From the IMG/VR virus record IMGVR_UViG_3300048113_001121, positions 62,001 to 126,000 of that record: 64,000 nucleotides of DNA. One strand, written 5' to 3'. A program made the position numbers and the translations under genes. The notes under the pieces were generated by a model. The model saw nothing but the letters and a program-made list of their open reading frames with translations. It did no database searches and was not told the origin of the DNA. Below, one piece after another: positions 41,181-49,143 of this stretch (position 1 is the first letter of the stretch; each line of letters starts with the position of its first letter). The stretch is from a virus.

Positions 41181-41480
41181 ATGAGTCTTAAAAAAATACA
41201 AGAGGAATATAGAGAAACACCAAACAAGGAGTTAGTTAGTGCTGTGTTCGATAATTTTATATTTGGTCTACTTGGGGCAATCTTAGTTGTCTTTATCGCA
41301 GAAAGAGTGGATATATTAGTACTTTTAGGGTATATGATTTACTACTTTTTCTTAGGGAGAGTTGTTAATAGACCTAAATACGTAACAAGTTTAGGTAAAT
41401 TTATTATATTTCCTGTACCAACCGCAATAGGGGCGTTTGTAGGATATAAATTGGCTTATTATTTAACACTTTTATTTTAA
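41181..41480 (+). CDS. Membrane protein, three helices
   Basis: 99 residues. Hydrophobic segments at about 25-45 (NFIFGLLGAILVVFIAERV), 47-62 (LVLLGYMIYYFFLGRVV) and 75-97. The order with a short cytoplasmic start resembles RDD-type membrane proteins, but the match is loose. It lies 15 nt after tRNA-Thr. Confidence 0.68.
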   Translation: MSLKKIQEEYRETPNKELVSAVFDNFIFGLLGAILVVFIAERVDILVLLGYMIYYFFLGRVVNRPKYVTSLGKFIIFPVPTAIGAFVGYKLAYYLTLLF

Positions 41481-41484
41481 AATT

Positions 41485-41622
41485 ATGAAATTTTCAATAT
41501 CAACTATAGTATCTCAAATTTATCTTATACCATATATGAAAATAACTTACGATAGATTTCTAAATGGTGATTTAGAACTGTGTATAGGTTGGATTAATAA
41601 AGAAATAGTTATATCAATTTAA
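41485..41622 (+). CDS. Small hypothetical protein, 45 aa
   Basis: A 46-codon frame 4 nt after the membrane protein gene: MKFSISTIVSQIYLIPYMKI ... LCIGWINKEIVISI. Beta-rich; unknown. Confidence 0.45.
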   Translation: MKFSISTIVSQIYLIPYMKITYDRFLNGDLELCIGWINKEIVISI

Positions 41623-41663
41623 AAAAAAATAATATTTTTAGTAAAACTTAAAGAAATATTACT

Positions 41664-41671
41664 TATATTTG
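41664..41671 (+). promoter_or_regulatory. Host-like -7 element TATATTTG
   Basis: 38 nt before the ATG at 41710. Confidence 0.65.
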
Positions 41672-41709
41672 TACCAACGAAATAATTAAACATTTAAAAA
41701 AATAAAAAC

Positions 41710-41889
41710 ATGGGTAAAGAAGAAACAATTGCACCTGAGGTGAAGTCAAAAGTAGAAGAGTACGCTTACAAGCACTACAAAATGTTCAAAAACAAAACAC
41801 TTTTAATTAGTGAGAAAGAGAATTGTTTTCTCGTGTCTTCACACAAAGACGGCTCACCATTAGTGTTAGGTAAATCAATTTTAAATTAA
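41710..41889 (+). CDS. Small hypothetical protein, 59 aa
   Basis: A 60-codon frame behind a promoter: MGKEETIAPEVKSKVEEYAY, then a beta part LLISEKENCFLVSSHKDGSP. The next gene follows after 9 nt. Unknown function. Confidence 0.6.
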   Translation: MGKEETIAPEVKSKVEEYAYKHYKMFKNKTLLISEKENCFLVSSHKDGSPLVLGKSILN

Positions 41890-41898
41890 ATAATTAAT

Positions 41899-42186
41899 AT
41901 GGCTTATAAAAATCAAAAAGGTGAGAACCTTTATCTATTTGGTTGGTTGGAAGCTCCCGCAGGAACTGTGGGTACTAAAGACTTCCGACCAACCACAGGA
42001 GGGAATAGTGAATGGGCAATGACCAAACGTGAGGCAATCGCTAAAGTTAATCGACAACAAAAAGAGTCTCAAAAAAAGTATCCAACTCATGTTCGTTTAC
42101 GTGTGGACCCTAATACTGTTAGGAGAGCAAAGACTTATGAACAGTTCGCATCTTTTGATAGAGGTCTAATTATGATGACCATTTAA
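41899..42186 (+). CDS. Small basic hypothetical protein
   Basis: 95 residues, with GENLYLFGWLEAPAGTVGTK and a basic helix TKREAIAKVNRQQKESQKKY, ending GLIMMTI. No family recognised. Codons are less AT-rich than average here. Confidence 0.68.
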   Translation: MAYKNQKGENLYLFGWLEAPAGTVGTKDFRPTTGGNSEWAMTKREAIAKVNRQQKESQKKYPTHVRLRVDPNTVRRAKTYEQFASFDRGLIMMTI

Positions 42187-42231
42187 CGTTTTTTGGGAAC
42201 CAATAATGTGATTATAAGAAGGTAAGTTTTG

Positions 42232-42239
42232 TATTTATA
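42232..42239 (+). promoter_or_regulatory. Late-type box TATTTATA
   Basis: 39 nt before the ATG of the sorting-domain protein; the spacing is longer than usual, so this call is weaker. Confidence 0.45.
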
Positions 42240-42278
42240 GTGTTAAACTAAACAATTCAAAACTTATCTCTCTTAATA

Positions 42279-43883
42279 ATGAAAAAAATACTATTTTTAT
42301 TAATCTTCCTAAACACATTTTTAGTAAAAGGTCAATGTGACATTTCAATTAATGACTTTAATTTTACCACAGGAGAATTAGTGGTGGAAGTCATTAACTC
42401 AGAAAACTGTGGATGTAATGACCTCACCGATATTGAAACCACCTGTAATACTTCAAGTAGTGGTTCTATTCAAAATAATGAAACAATAAGTCATATTGTT
42501 TTAGGTTTACACTTAGATGGTTTTGATTACCAATGGACTGATTGCGTCAGTGGTAATAACCATCCAGGGTGGACCTTTAAAAGTAAAAGTTTTTTTGGTA
42601 ATTCTGTTTTAGAAACAGGCGACACATGGAGTACTAACATCTATGATTTTTATGGCTCCACCAATGACTGCTGGTCCGATATTTTATCAAATAATGAAGA
42701 GTGTGTTGAATTAGTCATTTGGCAAATTAACCTATCTCAAACTTCTGAAGTTGCAGATGGAGGATGGGCAGTTAATCCTAATGTGGCTAATCAAACTCAA
42801 AATTATCCTGATTTTAATTTATTAGACAATGTGGTTACTATGTGTCCTGTGGTTTTCCCTGGTTGTACCGACCCTTTCGCACTAAACTATAATGAGGACG
42901 CAACAGAGGATGACGGTACTTGTGTTTTTTCAATAGGTCCCGACCCAATCATAATTGATGTTACTATTTCTGAAGAAGAATGTGAAGTATTTGATGCGGG
43001 TATTTTATCATCATTCGTTTATGAAGCAACTTTAGTAAACATAGGGACTGAAGCGGTTACAAATTTTTGCCTTAGTGATTTTTTAGGTACCACTTTTAAT
43101 TGTTTTAATGGGGTTTCTAATTTAGCAGTCTGGATTCAACCTGGAGATACGATTACCGTGAGTGGTACGATTAATGGAGCGGGTACATGGATATCAGGAC
43201 AAGGTAATTACTTTACAATTACGAGTGTACCTAATGAAATTATTACTGGTAATAATAACTTTGTATTTAATATGGTAACCGGTGTTGATTGTGAACTACC
43301 TCCACCCCCATGTGATACTATCTACGTAACTGAAACAGAATTCTTAACTGACACTATCTACGTAACTGAAACAGAATTCTTAACTGACACTATCTACGTA
43401 ACTGAAACAGAATTCTTAACTGACACCCTTTATATAACACAAACCCTTACGGATACAGTAGAAGTCTTGGTGGATAATTACATTTATGAAACTGATACAC
43501 TAACAGTTATTGAAACTCAGTTAATTGATTGTGAAACTGGAGAAGAATGTGTTGACCCACCAGGATTAAGTGAATGTTGGCCTTGGACAGTTTATATCCC
43601 AAATACGTTCACCCCAAATAATGACGGAATTAATGATATATGGCAAATTATATATGATTTAGATTGTTGGGTTGACGTGGAGTTTAAAATTTTTAATAGG
43701 TGGGGGTCTCAAATATATTATGGATTTGTTGAGGATTTTGAAACTTACCCGTATTGGGATGGGAGTATAAATGGTGGAGATTATTATGTTTCAGATGGGG
43801 TATATCTTTACACTTTTTATGGTCGTAAAAGTGATTCACCTGAGATTTTAGAGGAGTCTGGATATATAACAATATTTAGGTAA
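42279..43883 (+). CDS. Secreted protein with type IX secretion sorting domain
   Basis: 534 residues. Signal peptide MKKILFLLIFLNTFLVKGQ. Around residue 200 is GCTDPFALNYNEDATEDDG, a short repeat unit common in marine Flavobacteria surface proteins, followed by a beta domain (220-335). Then three copies of DTIYVTETEFLT and two degenerate ones form a Thr/Glu stalk. The last 95 residues (IPNTFTPNNDGINDIWQI, FKIFNRWGSQIYY, SDGVYLYTFYGR, GYITIFR) are the CHU_C / gliding-motility C-terminal domain, the type B signal of the Bacteroidetes type IX secretion system. The host would export it and put it on the cell surface. Confidence 0.9.
   Translation: MKKILFLLIFLNTFLVKGQCDISINDFNFTTGELVVEVINSENCGCNDLTDIETTCNTSSSGSIQNNETISHIVLGLHLDGFDYQWTDCVSGNNHPGWTFKSKSFFGNSVLETGDTWSTNIYDFYGSTNDCWSDILSNNEECVELVIWQINLSQTSEVADGGWAVNPNVANQTQNYPDFNLLDNVVTMCPVVFPGCTDPFALNYNEDATEDDGTCVFSIGPDPIIIDVTISEEECEVFDAGILSSFVYEATLVNIGTEAVTNFCLSDFLGTTFNCFNGVSNLAVWIQPGDTITVSGTINGAGTWISGQGNYFTITSVPNEIITGNNNFVFNMVTGVDCELPPPPCDTIYVTETEFLTDTIYVTETEFLTDTIYVTETEFLTDTLYITQTLTDTVEVLVDNYIYETDTLTVIETQLIDCETGEECVDPPGLSECWPWTVYIPNTFTPNNDGINDIWQIIYDLDCWVDVEFKIFNRWGSQIYYGFVEDFETYPYWDGSINGGDYYVSDGVYLYTFYGRKSDSPEILEESGYITIFR
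43314..43421 (+). repeat. Three tandem 36-nt repeats
   Basis: Three almost identical copies (one base change in the first) inside the stalk of the sorting-domain protein, each encoding 12 residues. Near identity at silent sites points to recent slippage or duplication. Confidence 0.95.
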
Positions 43884-43884
43884 T

Positions 43885-44304
43885 ATGAAAACATTACTAA
43901 TCCCATTACTTCTCTTTATACCATTTAACTCTATTTCCCAATGTCAACAATATGTGTTTTCAACTGTTCCTGCAACGGAATGGTCCACATGGACATATGT
44001 CAATTGTGAAACATTAGATACTAACACATTTAGTATACCATGTTGTCAATACACTTTACCTCGTTGTGCAATCATAGGTTCACCAACTTTAATCGAAGGT
44101 GACGGGTTCCATGCCCTAATGGTTAATCCTGTAGGGGAACCTTGGGAAGATTGTGAACAATACAATGAGGAACCATGTGTTGGTGACATTGATGGTGACG
44201 GAATCATCACTGTTTTGGATTTATTATTATACCTTTCAGAACCGTATGTAGGTATAGGTGATTTAGAAGGTATTATTCAGAATTTTGGAAATCAATGTGA
44301 TTAA
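43885..44304 (+). CDS. Secreted protein with dockerin-like calcium motif
   Basis: 139 residues. Signal peptide MKTLLIPLLLFIPFNSISQ, a Cys-rich middle (five Cys in SIPCCQYTLPRCA and neighbours), and VGDIDGDGIITVLDLLLYLS near 105-124, which has the D-x-D-x-D-G-x-I-x-x-x-D calcium loop of dockerin or EF-hand type. It starts one base after the stop of the sorting-domain gene, so the two are co-expressed and may interact outside the cell. Confidence 0.78.
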   Translation: MKTLLIPLLLFIPFNSISQCQQYVFSTVPATEWSTWTYVNCETLDTNTFSIPCCQYTLPRCAIIGSPTLIEGDGFHALMVNPVGEPWEDCEQYNEEPCVGDIDGDGIITVLDLLLYLSEPYVGIGDLEGIIQNFGNQCD

Positions 44305-44362
44305 TTTAAAATATTAATTTACTGATAAGTTTTTTTATCTTATATTATTACAAATTAATAAT

Positions 44363-44749
44363 ATGAGATTAGCACTTATTGCCCATGACGGTAAAAAATC
44401 AGATATGGTAGCGTTTGTCATGAAACGTTTAAAATTCTTTAACAACAACAACGTATCATTAGTAACCACAGGTACAACAGGTAAAAAAATTACACACGCA
44501 GGTATCGATAAAGTTGAAGCAGTAAACAGTGGTCCTTTAGGTGGTGATGCTGAAATTGGGGCTATGGTTACTCGTGGAGAAATAGACGGTGTAATATTCT
44601 TTAGGGACCCGTTAGATAAACATCCACACGATGTAGATATTTCAATGTTAATGAGGTTATGTGATGTTCATAATATACCGTTAGCCACCAATTATAAGAG
44701 TGGACATATAATGGTTAAATATTTTGATTCTAAGTTGAATGTGAATTAA
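44363..44749 (+). CDS. mgsA: Methylglyoxal synthase
   Basis: 128 residues, close to the size of the smallest family members. LALIAHDGKKSDMVAFV, LVTTGTTGKKI (phosphate loop), NSGPLGGDAEIGAMV with the catalytic Asp, and FFRDPLDKHPHDVDISML with the conserved His and Asp are all present. It converts dihydroxyacetone phosphate to methylglyoxal and phosphate. A phage copy could release phosphate for DNA synthesis or poison rival growth. Confidence 0.92.
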   Translation: MRLALIAHDGKKSDMVAFVMKRLKFFNNNNVSLVTTGTTGKKITHAGIDKVEAVNSGPLGGDAEIGAMVTRGEIDGVIFFRDPLDKHPHDVDISMLMRLCDVHNIPLATNYKSGHIMVKYFDSKLNVN

Positions 44750-44772
44750 ATTTTTATTATAATTAAAACGTT

Positions 44773-45363
44773 ATGAACACTAAAAACAAAAAACATCTTA
44801 TAGTTATTGGTCACCCCGACCACAAATCGTTTTGTTATAATGGTATCTTTAAGACTATTATTAACGAATTAGAAAATGGTGGTGAAACGTATAAAATAAT
44901 TGATGTCTATGAAGATAAATTACATAGAAACAAAGAAGAGCTGATTAAAGAATATCAAAGTTTAGTTACGTGGTCAACTCACATTTATTTTATATCTCCC
45001 GTTTGGTGGTTTAGAATGGTACCTAAAATGGAAACCTTTTTTGATGAGGTTTTTACACCTGGATTTGCCTATAAATTTGTACCTTTATTTGGTATGTACG
45101 CATACCCAAAACCATTTCTTAGTGATAAAAAAGTTAGAACATATATCACACATGGGGCACCGATGTTACCTGTTATTACATTGTATCTTAATTCAGTTAA
45201 GTTGAGATTAGTGATGGGAGTTTATACTTTTGTTTTTGGTTGGAGTCCATCAAGATGGCGTAAAACTAAACAGTTTTGGTCTGTTCCTTTTGTTAGTGAC
45301 AAAAAACGTAAGAAATATTTAGAAATAGTTAAAAAAGACATTAAAAGAGATTTAAGAAAATGA
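44773..45363 (+). CDS. NAD(P)H-quinone reductase-like flavoprotein
   Basis: 196 residues. Flavodoxin-like fold: HLIVIGHPDHKSFCYNGIF, the WSTHIYFISPVWWFRMVPKM flavin/substrate loop and KVRTYITHGAPM are features of the NQO/MdaB family. It would reduce quinones or aldehydes with NAD(P)H. It lies 23 nt after methylglyoxal synthase and overlaps the next small gene, so a joint role in carbonyl stress is possible. Confidence 0.82.
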   Translation: MNTKNKKHLIVIGHPDHKSFCYNGIFKTIINELENGGETYKIIDVYEDKLHRNKEELIKEYQSLVTWSTHIYFISPVWWFRMVPKMETFFDEVFTPGFAYKFVPLFGMYAYPKPFLSDKKVRTYITHGAPMLPVITLYLNSVKLRLVMGVYTFVFGWSPSRWRKTKQFWSVPFVSDKKRKKYLEIVKKDIKRDLRK

Positions 45364-45500
45364 AAAATTTGAAAAAGGTATTTAACCGACAAGGTAAAAC
45401 TGAGTCACAGATGAAAGCAAGTTATCTTGGAGCGTTTGTAGGTTTTGTGGGTATGTTAGTATTGGGGGTAATTTATTTATTAATGAAATTATTAACTTAA
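45360..45500 (+). CDS. Small membrane protein, 46 aa
   Basis: The ATG overlaps the preceding stop as ATGA. A basic start MKNLKKVFNRQGKTES is followed by one transmembrane helix (LGAFVGFVGMLVLGVIYLLM). The next gene starts 2 nt later. Confidence 0.55.
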   Translation: MKNLKKVFNRQGKTESQMKASYLGAFVGFVGMLVLGVIYLLMKLLT

Positions 45501-45502
45501 GT

Positions 45503-46042
45503 ATGACAAAAATAATTAATTTGTTTGGTGGACCCTGTTCAGGAAAGTCTACGATATCATCTGGTTTATTTTACGAACTTAAACGAAGAGATATAAGTTG
45601 TGATAACCCTTATGAGTTTCCTAAGCAAGTTGCTTGGGAAAAAAATGATTCTCAAATAAATGACCAACTATTCATATTTGCTAATCAACATAGAGGTATA
45701 GTACGTTCTTACGGTAAAGTAGATTATATAATTGTGGACTCACCTATTTTACTTTCTTTAGCGTATAAAAATGGATATGAAAGTGGTTATCCATCAACAT
45801 TATATAATGACACTTTTGATAAAATGGTTTTAGACGTATTCAACAAGTATGAAAATATAAATATTTTTTTAGACCGACCTGATAATTTTCAAGATGAAGG
45901 TAGATTACAAAACCATAAAGAGTCTTTAGATTTTGACAATAAAATAAAATCAATAATGGATAAAAACGAAATAAGTTATAGAACATTAAAAGTTAATGAT
46001 AAAACTATAGAATATATACTAACATTTACATTAGGGTTATAA
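45503..46042 (+). CDS. P-loop nucleotide kinase-like protein
   Basis: 179 residues. Walker A GGPCSGKST (9-17) in INLFGGPCSGKSTISSGLFY, a Walker B-like strand YIIVDSPILLSL, and INIFLDRPDNFQDEGRLQNH similar to the lid of deoxynucleoside or NadR-type kinases (AAA_28). Likely phosphorylates a nucleoside or nucleotide; the substrate is not clear. Confidence 0.8.
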   Translation: MTKIINLFGGPCSGKSTISSGLFYELKRRDISCDNPYEFPKQVAWEKNDSQINDQLFIFANQHRGIVRSYGKVDYIIVDSPILLSLAYKNGYESGYPSTLYNDTFDKMVLDVFNKYENINIFLDRPDNFQDEGRLQNHKESLDFDNKIKSIMDKNEISYRTLKVNDKTIEYILTFTLGL

Positions 46043-46057
46043 TAATAAAATAATATT

Positions 46058-46225
46058 ATGGAACATAGAAGATTATACGAAATTAAAATAGAAACTCTTG
46101 AAAAAGAAAATGAATCCTTAAAAAAAGAACTTGAAAAACAAGAATTAATTAAGGAGGGATATAAAGAAGAAATTTCTAAATGGAATAAAAAATATAAAGA
46201 TTTACGAAAACAAATAACAGGATAA
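46058..46225 (+). CDS. Small coiled-coil protein, 55 aa
   Basis: A 56-codon frame between two genes with small gaps: LYEIKIETLEKENESLKKEL runs on as a continuous coiled coil. Function unknown. Confidence 0.55.
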   Translation: MEHRRLYEIKIETLEKENESLKKELEKQELIKEGYKEEISKWNKKYKDLRKQITG

Positions 46226-46228
46226 GAT

Positions 46229-46471
46229 ATGGGATTTCACAAAAGATGGATTACTGAAGAGGTATTAGTTGATAGGTTTAGAAAAGGGGGTATCTCCGAG
46301 ATTGAGTCATATTTAGGACATGCTGACGCATTTGTAACAAACGATAAACTATCAAGTGAAGTTATCGATTTATTTAATACGCCACATTTAGATAATATTG
46401 AAAGATGGGATTTAATTTCTAATTTAATCTCAATTAGAACCATAGAAATTGATATGAAAGATTTTAAATAA
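46229..46471 (+). CDS. Small hypothetical protein
   Basis: 80 residues starting MGFHKRWITEEVLVDRFRKG, helical, followed by TPHLDNIERWDLISNLISIR. No family recognised. It ends the run that began at 45503. Confidence 0.65.
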   Translation: MGFHKRWITEEVLVDRFRKGGISEIESYLGHADAFVTNDKLSSEVIDLFNTPHLDNIERWDLISNLISIRTIEIDMKDFK

Positions 46472-46497
46472 TGTTTTATTAATTAAACATTATTAAC

Positions 46498-46505
46498 TAT
46501 ATTTG
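46498..46505 (+). promoter_or_regulatory. Host-like -7 element TATATTTG
   Basis: 18 nt before the ATG at 46524. Confidence 0.7.
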
Positions 46506-46523
46506 TTTAAATAAATAAACATT

Positions 46524-47027
46524 ATGAATATATTTGTATTAGATTGGGACGTAAAAAAATGTGCAGAATATCATAACGACAAACATGTTGTTAAAATGAT
46601 TTTAGAAACCGCTCAACTTCTTTGTGGGGTACACCATATTGTTAACAAAGACAATACTGACATCCCTTATAAATTATCACATAAAAACCATCCATGTTCT
46701 ATATGGGCACGTGAAAGTCTAACTAATTATCTATGGTTATGTGAGTTAGGTTTAGAACTTTGTAAGGAATATACCTACCGGTACGGTAAACGTCATAAGT
46801 CTTTAGATGTTATAGAATGGTGTGTTGTGAATAAACCTAATATTCTTGATAAAGATTTAACAGAACCCGCTAAGGCGATGCCTGAAAAATATAAAGTTAA
46901 ATCTGTTGTTGAATCTTATAGAAACTATTATCTTGGTGATAAAGCTTACTTTTCTAAATGGAAAAATAGAGAAACTCCTGAGTGGTTTAATCAGGGAGTA
47001 GAGAGTAAACTTTCCCTAGTTTCTTAA
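46524..47027 (+). CDS. Conserved phage protein with DKHVVKM motif
   Basis: 167 residues. MNIFVLDWDVKKCAEYHNDK, HVVKMILETAQLL, HPCSIWARES, YTYRYGKRHKS and AMPEKYK...ESYRNYYLGDKAYFSKWKNR are landmarks of a protein found in many T4-like and marine phages, of unknown biochemical function. Conserved His, Lys and acidic residues suggest an enzyme acting on nucleic acid. It converges with the next gene with 41 nt overlap. Confidence 0.8.
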   Translation: MNIFVLDWDVKKCAEYHNDKHVVKMILETAQLLCGVHHIVNKDNTDIPYKLSHKNHPCSIWARESLTNYLWLCELGLELCKEYTYRYGKRHKSLDVIEWCVVNKPNILDKDLTEPAKAMPEKYKVKSVVESYRNYYLGDKAYFSKWKNRETPEWFNQGVESKLSLVS

Positions 47028-48048
47028 TTAGTTTTTTTGATGTGGTTTTTAAATATTTTTCTATATCAGTATAGAATTTCATAACATTATTTTCATACTT
47101 ATCAAACCCTTTTTGGTATTTATCAAATTGTTTAGCCTTATCTCCCATAAAACCTATCTCAGCTTCTAAATCGTTATCAACTAATGAGTCACCATAATTT
47201 TGTCGTCTATTGTTAGAGGCACTTATGTACGCAATACGTAACACTAAATTAACTTTTTCATCGTCACTCAAATTATTTAAGTCTGTACCAATATCAACTT
47301 GACTTAATAGTTCATCTACAGAATCCATATTTGAGTATATTTCCTTTACCATTTCATCCACACTAAATCTCATTGATTCCATAACTATAAAGTATTCTTT
47401 TTTAAGGAAATCTAAAAATCCAGACTTACCAATACCTTTAGTTTTTAATTTGGCATAAAGTTCTGTTGGTCTTACAGAATTTTCTATCTCATCTAAATAA
47501 TATAAATCATAGAACATTCTTTGTATCGCACTTATTGGGAAGTCAAACATCTCAGTATTTGCTTGGTACTCTGAAACTTTTTCAACATTAGTATACGGTG
47601 TTTTTAAATCGTCAAACTCATGTTTTAATTCGTGAGATAGGGCACTTACTGTTTGTACTTTTGATTTATTTATTGAATCTATCACATCTTTTACCGACCA
47701 ATCTTCAGGTACTGGTTTATCTATAGATAATATAACCTTACCATTTTTATTAACTTTCATCAAAACATAATCACTACCTACCTTACCTATAGTATTTTTT
47801 CTATAAACCATCATATTAGCCTCACCATACTTATCACTATCAGGTCTGAGTGTTAAATCTATTTCCACATCATTTATTTCTTCATCTCCAATCATGTAAG
47901 GTTCAACGGGTTTAAAATTAACTTTATATTCGGTTTGACCGTCTTTTATCATATGGGTAACCTTTGACTTAAAATCGTTATATAATTTTTCGCCAGCATC
48001 TACAATACCTTTTGGAACCCCAACCGCTTCGTTTAATTTTATACTCAT
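46987..48048 (-). CDS. Tagged zinc metalloprotease-like protein
   Basis: 353 residues. The N-terminus MSIKLNEAVGVPKG has an LNE site at 5-7 followed by Ala, like a T4 capsid-targeting peptide. ALSHELKHEFDDL holds HExxH, and YLDEIENSVRPTELYAKLK, about 55 residues later, provides the presumed third Glu. The rest is helical. A late-type box lies 37 nt upstream. It is the third HExxH protein of the window; the three differ outside the active site. Confidence 0.78.
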   Translation of the reverse strand: MSIKLNEAVGVPKGIVDAGEKLYNDFKSKVTHMIKDGQTEYKVNFKPVEPYMIGDEEINDVEIDLTLRPDSDKYGEANMMVYRKNTIGKVGSDYVLMKVNKNGKVILSIDKPVPEDWSVKDVIDSINKSKVQTVSALSHELKHEFDDLKTPYTNVEKVSEYQANTEMFDFPISAIQRMFYDLYYLDEIENSVRPTELYAKLKTKGIGKSGFLDFLKKEYFIVMESMRFSVDEMVKEIYSNMDSVDELLSQVDIGTDLNNLSDDEKVNLVLRIAYISASNNRRQNYGDSLVDNDLEAEIGFMGDKAKQFDKYQKGFDKYENNVMKFYTDIEKYLKTTSKKLIKKLGKVYSLLPD

Positions 48049-48073
48049 ACTTTTCTATTTGGCATTTTTTACT

Positions 48074-48081
48074 TACCTTTG
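48074..48081 (+). promoter_or_regulatory. Host-like -7 element TACCTTTG
   Basis: 39 nt before clpP. It overlaps the intergenic space used by the divergent late box. Confidence 0.6.
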
Positions 48082-48085
48082 TTAC

Positions 48086-48093
48086 TATAAATA
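48086..48093 (-). promoter_or_regulatory. Late-type box TATTTATA
   Basis: 37 nt before the ATG of the metalloprotease-like gene. Confidence 0.55.
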
Positions 48094-48120
48094 TAACGTT
48101 AAAACTAAAATTAAAAAAAT

Positions 48121-48792
48121 ATGGATTACGGAAAAGATTTTCAAAAATACGCAATGAGCGACCATAACGTGTCGTCACTAACAATGCACCATTATCAAAA
48201 AGAACTACAAGGTTCAATGACCCCCTACATTTTAGAGGAGAGAGAGATGAGAGCAACTCAATTAGATATATTCTCAAGATTAATGAGAGACAGACTATTA
48301 TGGGTCGCAGGTACAGTAAATGATGCAATGTCAACAGTAGTACAAGCTCAACTAATGTATTTAGATTCTGTAGATAATATGGATATTACGATGCACATCG
48401 ATTCACCAGGTGGTTCAGTAAAATCAGGACTATCTATGGTAGATGTTATGCACTATATAAAATCAGATATCGTAACAGTTAACACGGGTATGGCAGCATC
48501 GATGGGTTCTATTCTTTTAGGTGCGGGAACTAAAGGTAAACGTTCATCTTTAAGATTCTCAAGAACTATGTTACACCAATCATCAGGAGGTGCGGTTGGT
48601 AATATACAAGATGCAGAAATCACTATGAGAGAATGGACTAAGTTAAATGACACTTTGTTTAACTTATTAGGTGAATTTTGCGATAAAGATGCCGAGGTAG
48701 TAAAACAAGACGCATCTCGTGATTTATGGTTATCTGCTGAAGATGCTTTAGAGTATGGAATTATAGATGAAATCATAAAGACTAAAAAATAA
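48121..48792 (+). CDS. clpP: ClpP-type serine protease
   Basis: 223 residues. The catalytic triad is intact: Ser127 in GMAASMGS, His152 in MLHQSSGG and Asp201 in ASRDLWLS; the oxyanion strand HIDSPGGSV (92-100) is present. Compared with host ClpP it has a longer N-terminus (about 50 residues before the core), which may alter the axial gate. It should form a ring and degrade proteins delivered by ClpC (gene at 6011), including tmRNA-tagged ones. It could also join with host ClpP or ClpX; self-assembly is not provable here. Confidence 0.92.
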   Translation: MDYGKDFQKYAMSDHNVSSLTMHHYQKELQGSMTPYILEEREMRATQLDIFSRLMRDRLLWVAGTVNDAMSTVVQAQLMYLDSVDNMDITMHIDSPGGSVKSGLSMVDVMHYIKSDIVTVNTGMAASMGSILLGAGTKGKRSSLRFSRTMLHQSSGGAVGNIQDAEITMREWTKLNDTLFNLLGEFCDKDAEVVKQDASRDLWLSAEDALEYGIIDEIIKTKK

Positions 48793-48805
48793 CAATTTAG
48801 TGGTA

Positions 48806-48838
48806 AAAACCCTCACATTTGTGGGGGTTTTATTTACT
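48806..48838 (+). terminator. Terminator of clpP
   Basis: AAAACCCTCAC pairs with GTGGGGGTTTT over ATTT, then a T-rich run. Confidence 0.85.
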
Positions 48839-48870
48839 TTAGTATATTATACTTAGATATTTGTTATAAT

Positions 48871-49095
48871 ATGGGAAAAACTAAAGTAAATCTTAAAAGA
48901 CATCTACTTAAAACTATTACATGGAGAATAATCGGAACAATAGATACCGTTGTTATTGGTTGGGTTGTTTCAGGTGACCCCCTAATTGGTTTAACTATCG
49001 GTTCATTTGAAATAATAACCAAAATGATACTCTATTTTATACATGAACGTGTGTGGTACAAAATTAATTTTGGTACTAAAAGGGTTACCAAATAG
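48871..49095 (+). CDS. DUF2061 membrane protein
   Basis: 74 residues. HLLKTITWRIIGTIDTVVIG, then GDPLIGLTIGSFEIITKMIL followed by YFIHERVWYKI is the DUF2061 signature, a small protein with two membrane helices and no known activity. Usually chromosomal; the phage copy has kept every landmark. Confidence 0.85.
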   Translation: MGKTKVNLKRHLLKTITWRIIGTIDTVVIGWVVSGDPLIGLTIGSFEIITKMILYFIHERVWYKINFGTKRVTK

Positions 49096-49116
49096 AAAAA
49101 ACTCCGTAAACACGGA

Positions 49117-49124
49117 TATTTATT
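49117..49124 (+). promoter_or_regulatory. Late-type box TATTTATT
   Basis: 19 nt before the ATG at 49144. Confidence 0.55.
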
Positions 49125-49143
49125 AGTTATAAAGAAAGATTTA

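Noticed and set aside
43314-43421. Possible CRISPR array
   Set aside because: The 36-nt repeats are contiguous without spacers and in frame inside a protein stalk.
46524-47027. T4 endonuclease V (pyrimidine dimer glycosylase)
   Set aside because: None of the endonuclease V landmarks are present; the DKHVVKM protein is a separate family of unknown function.
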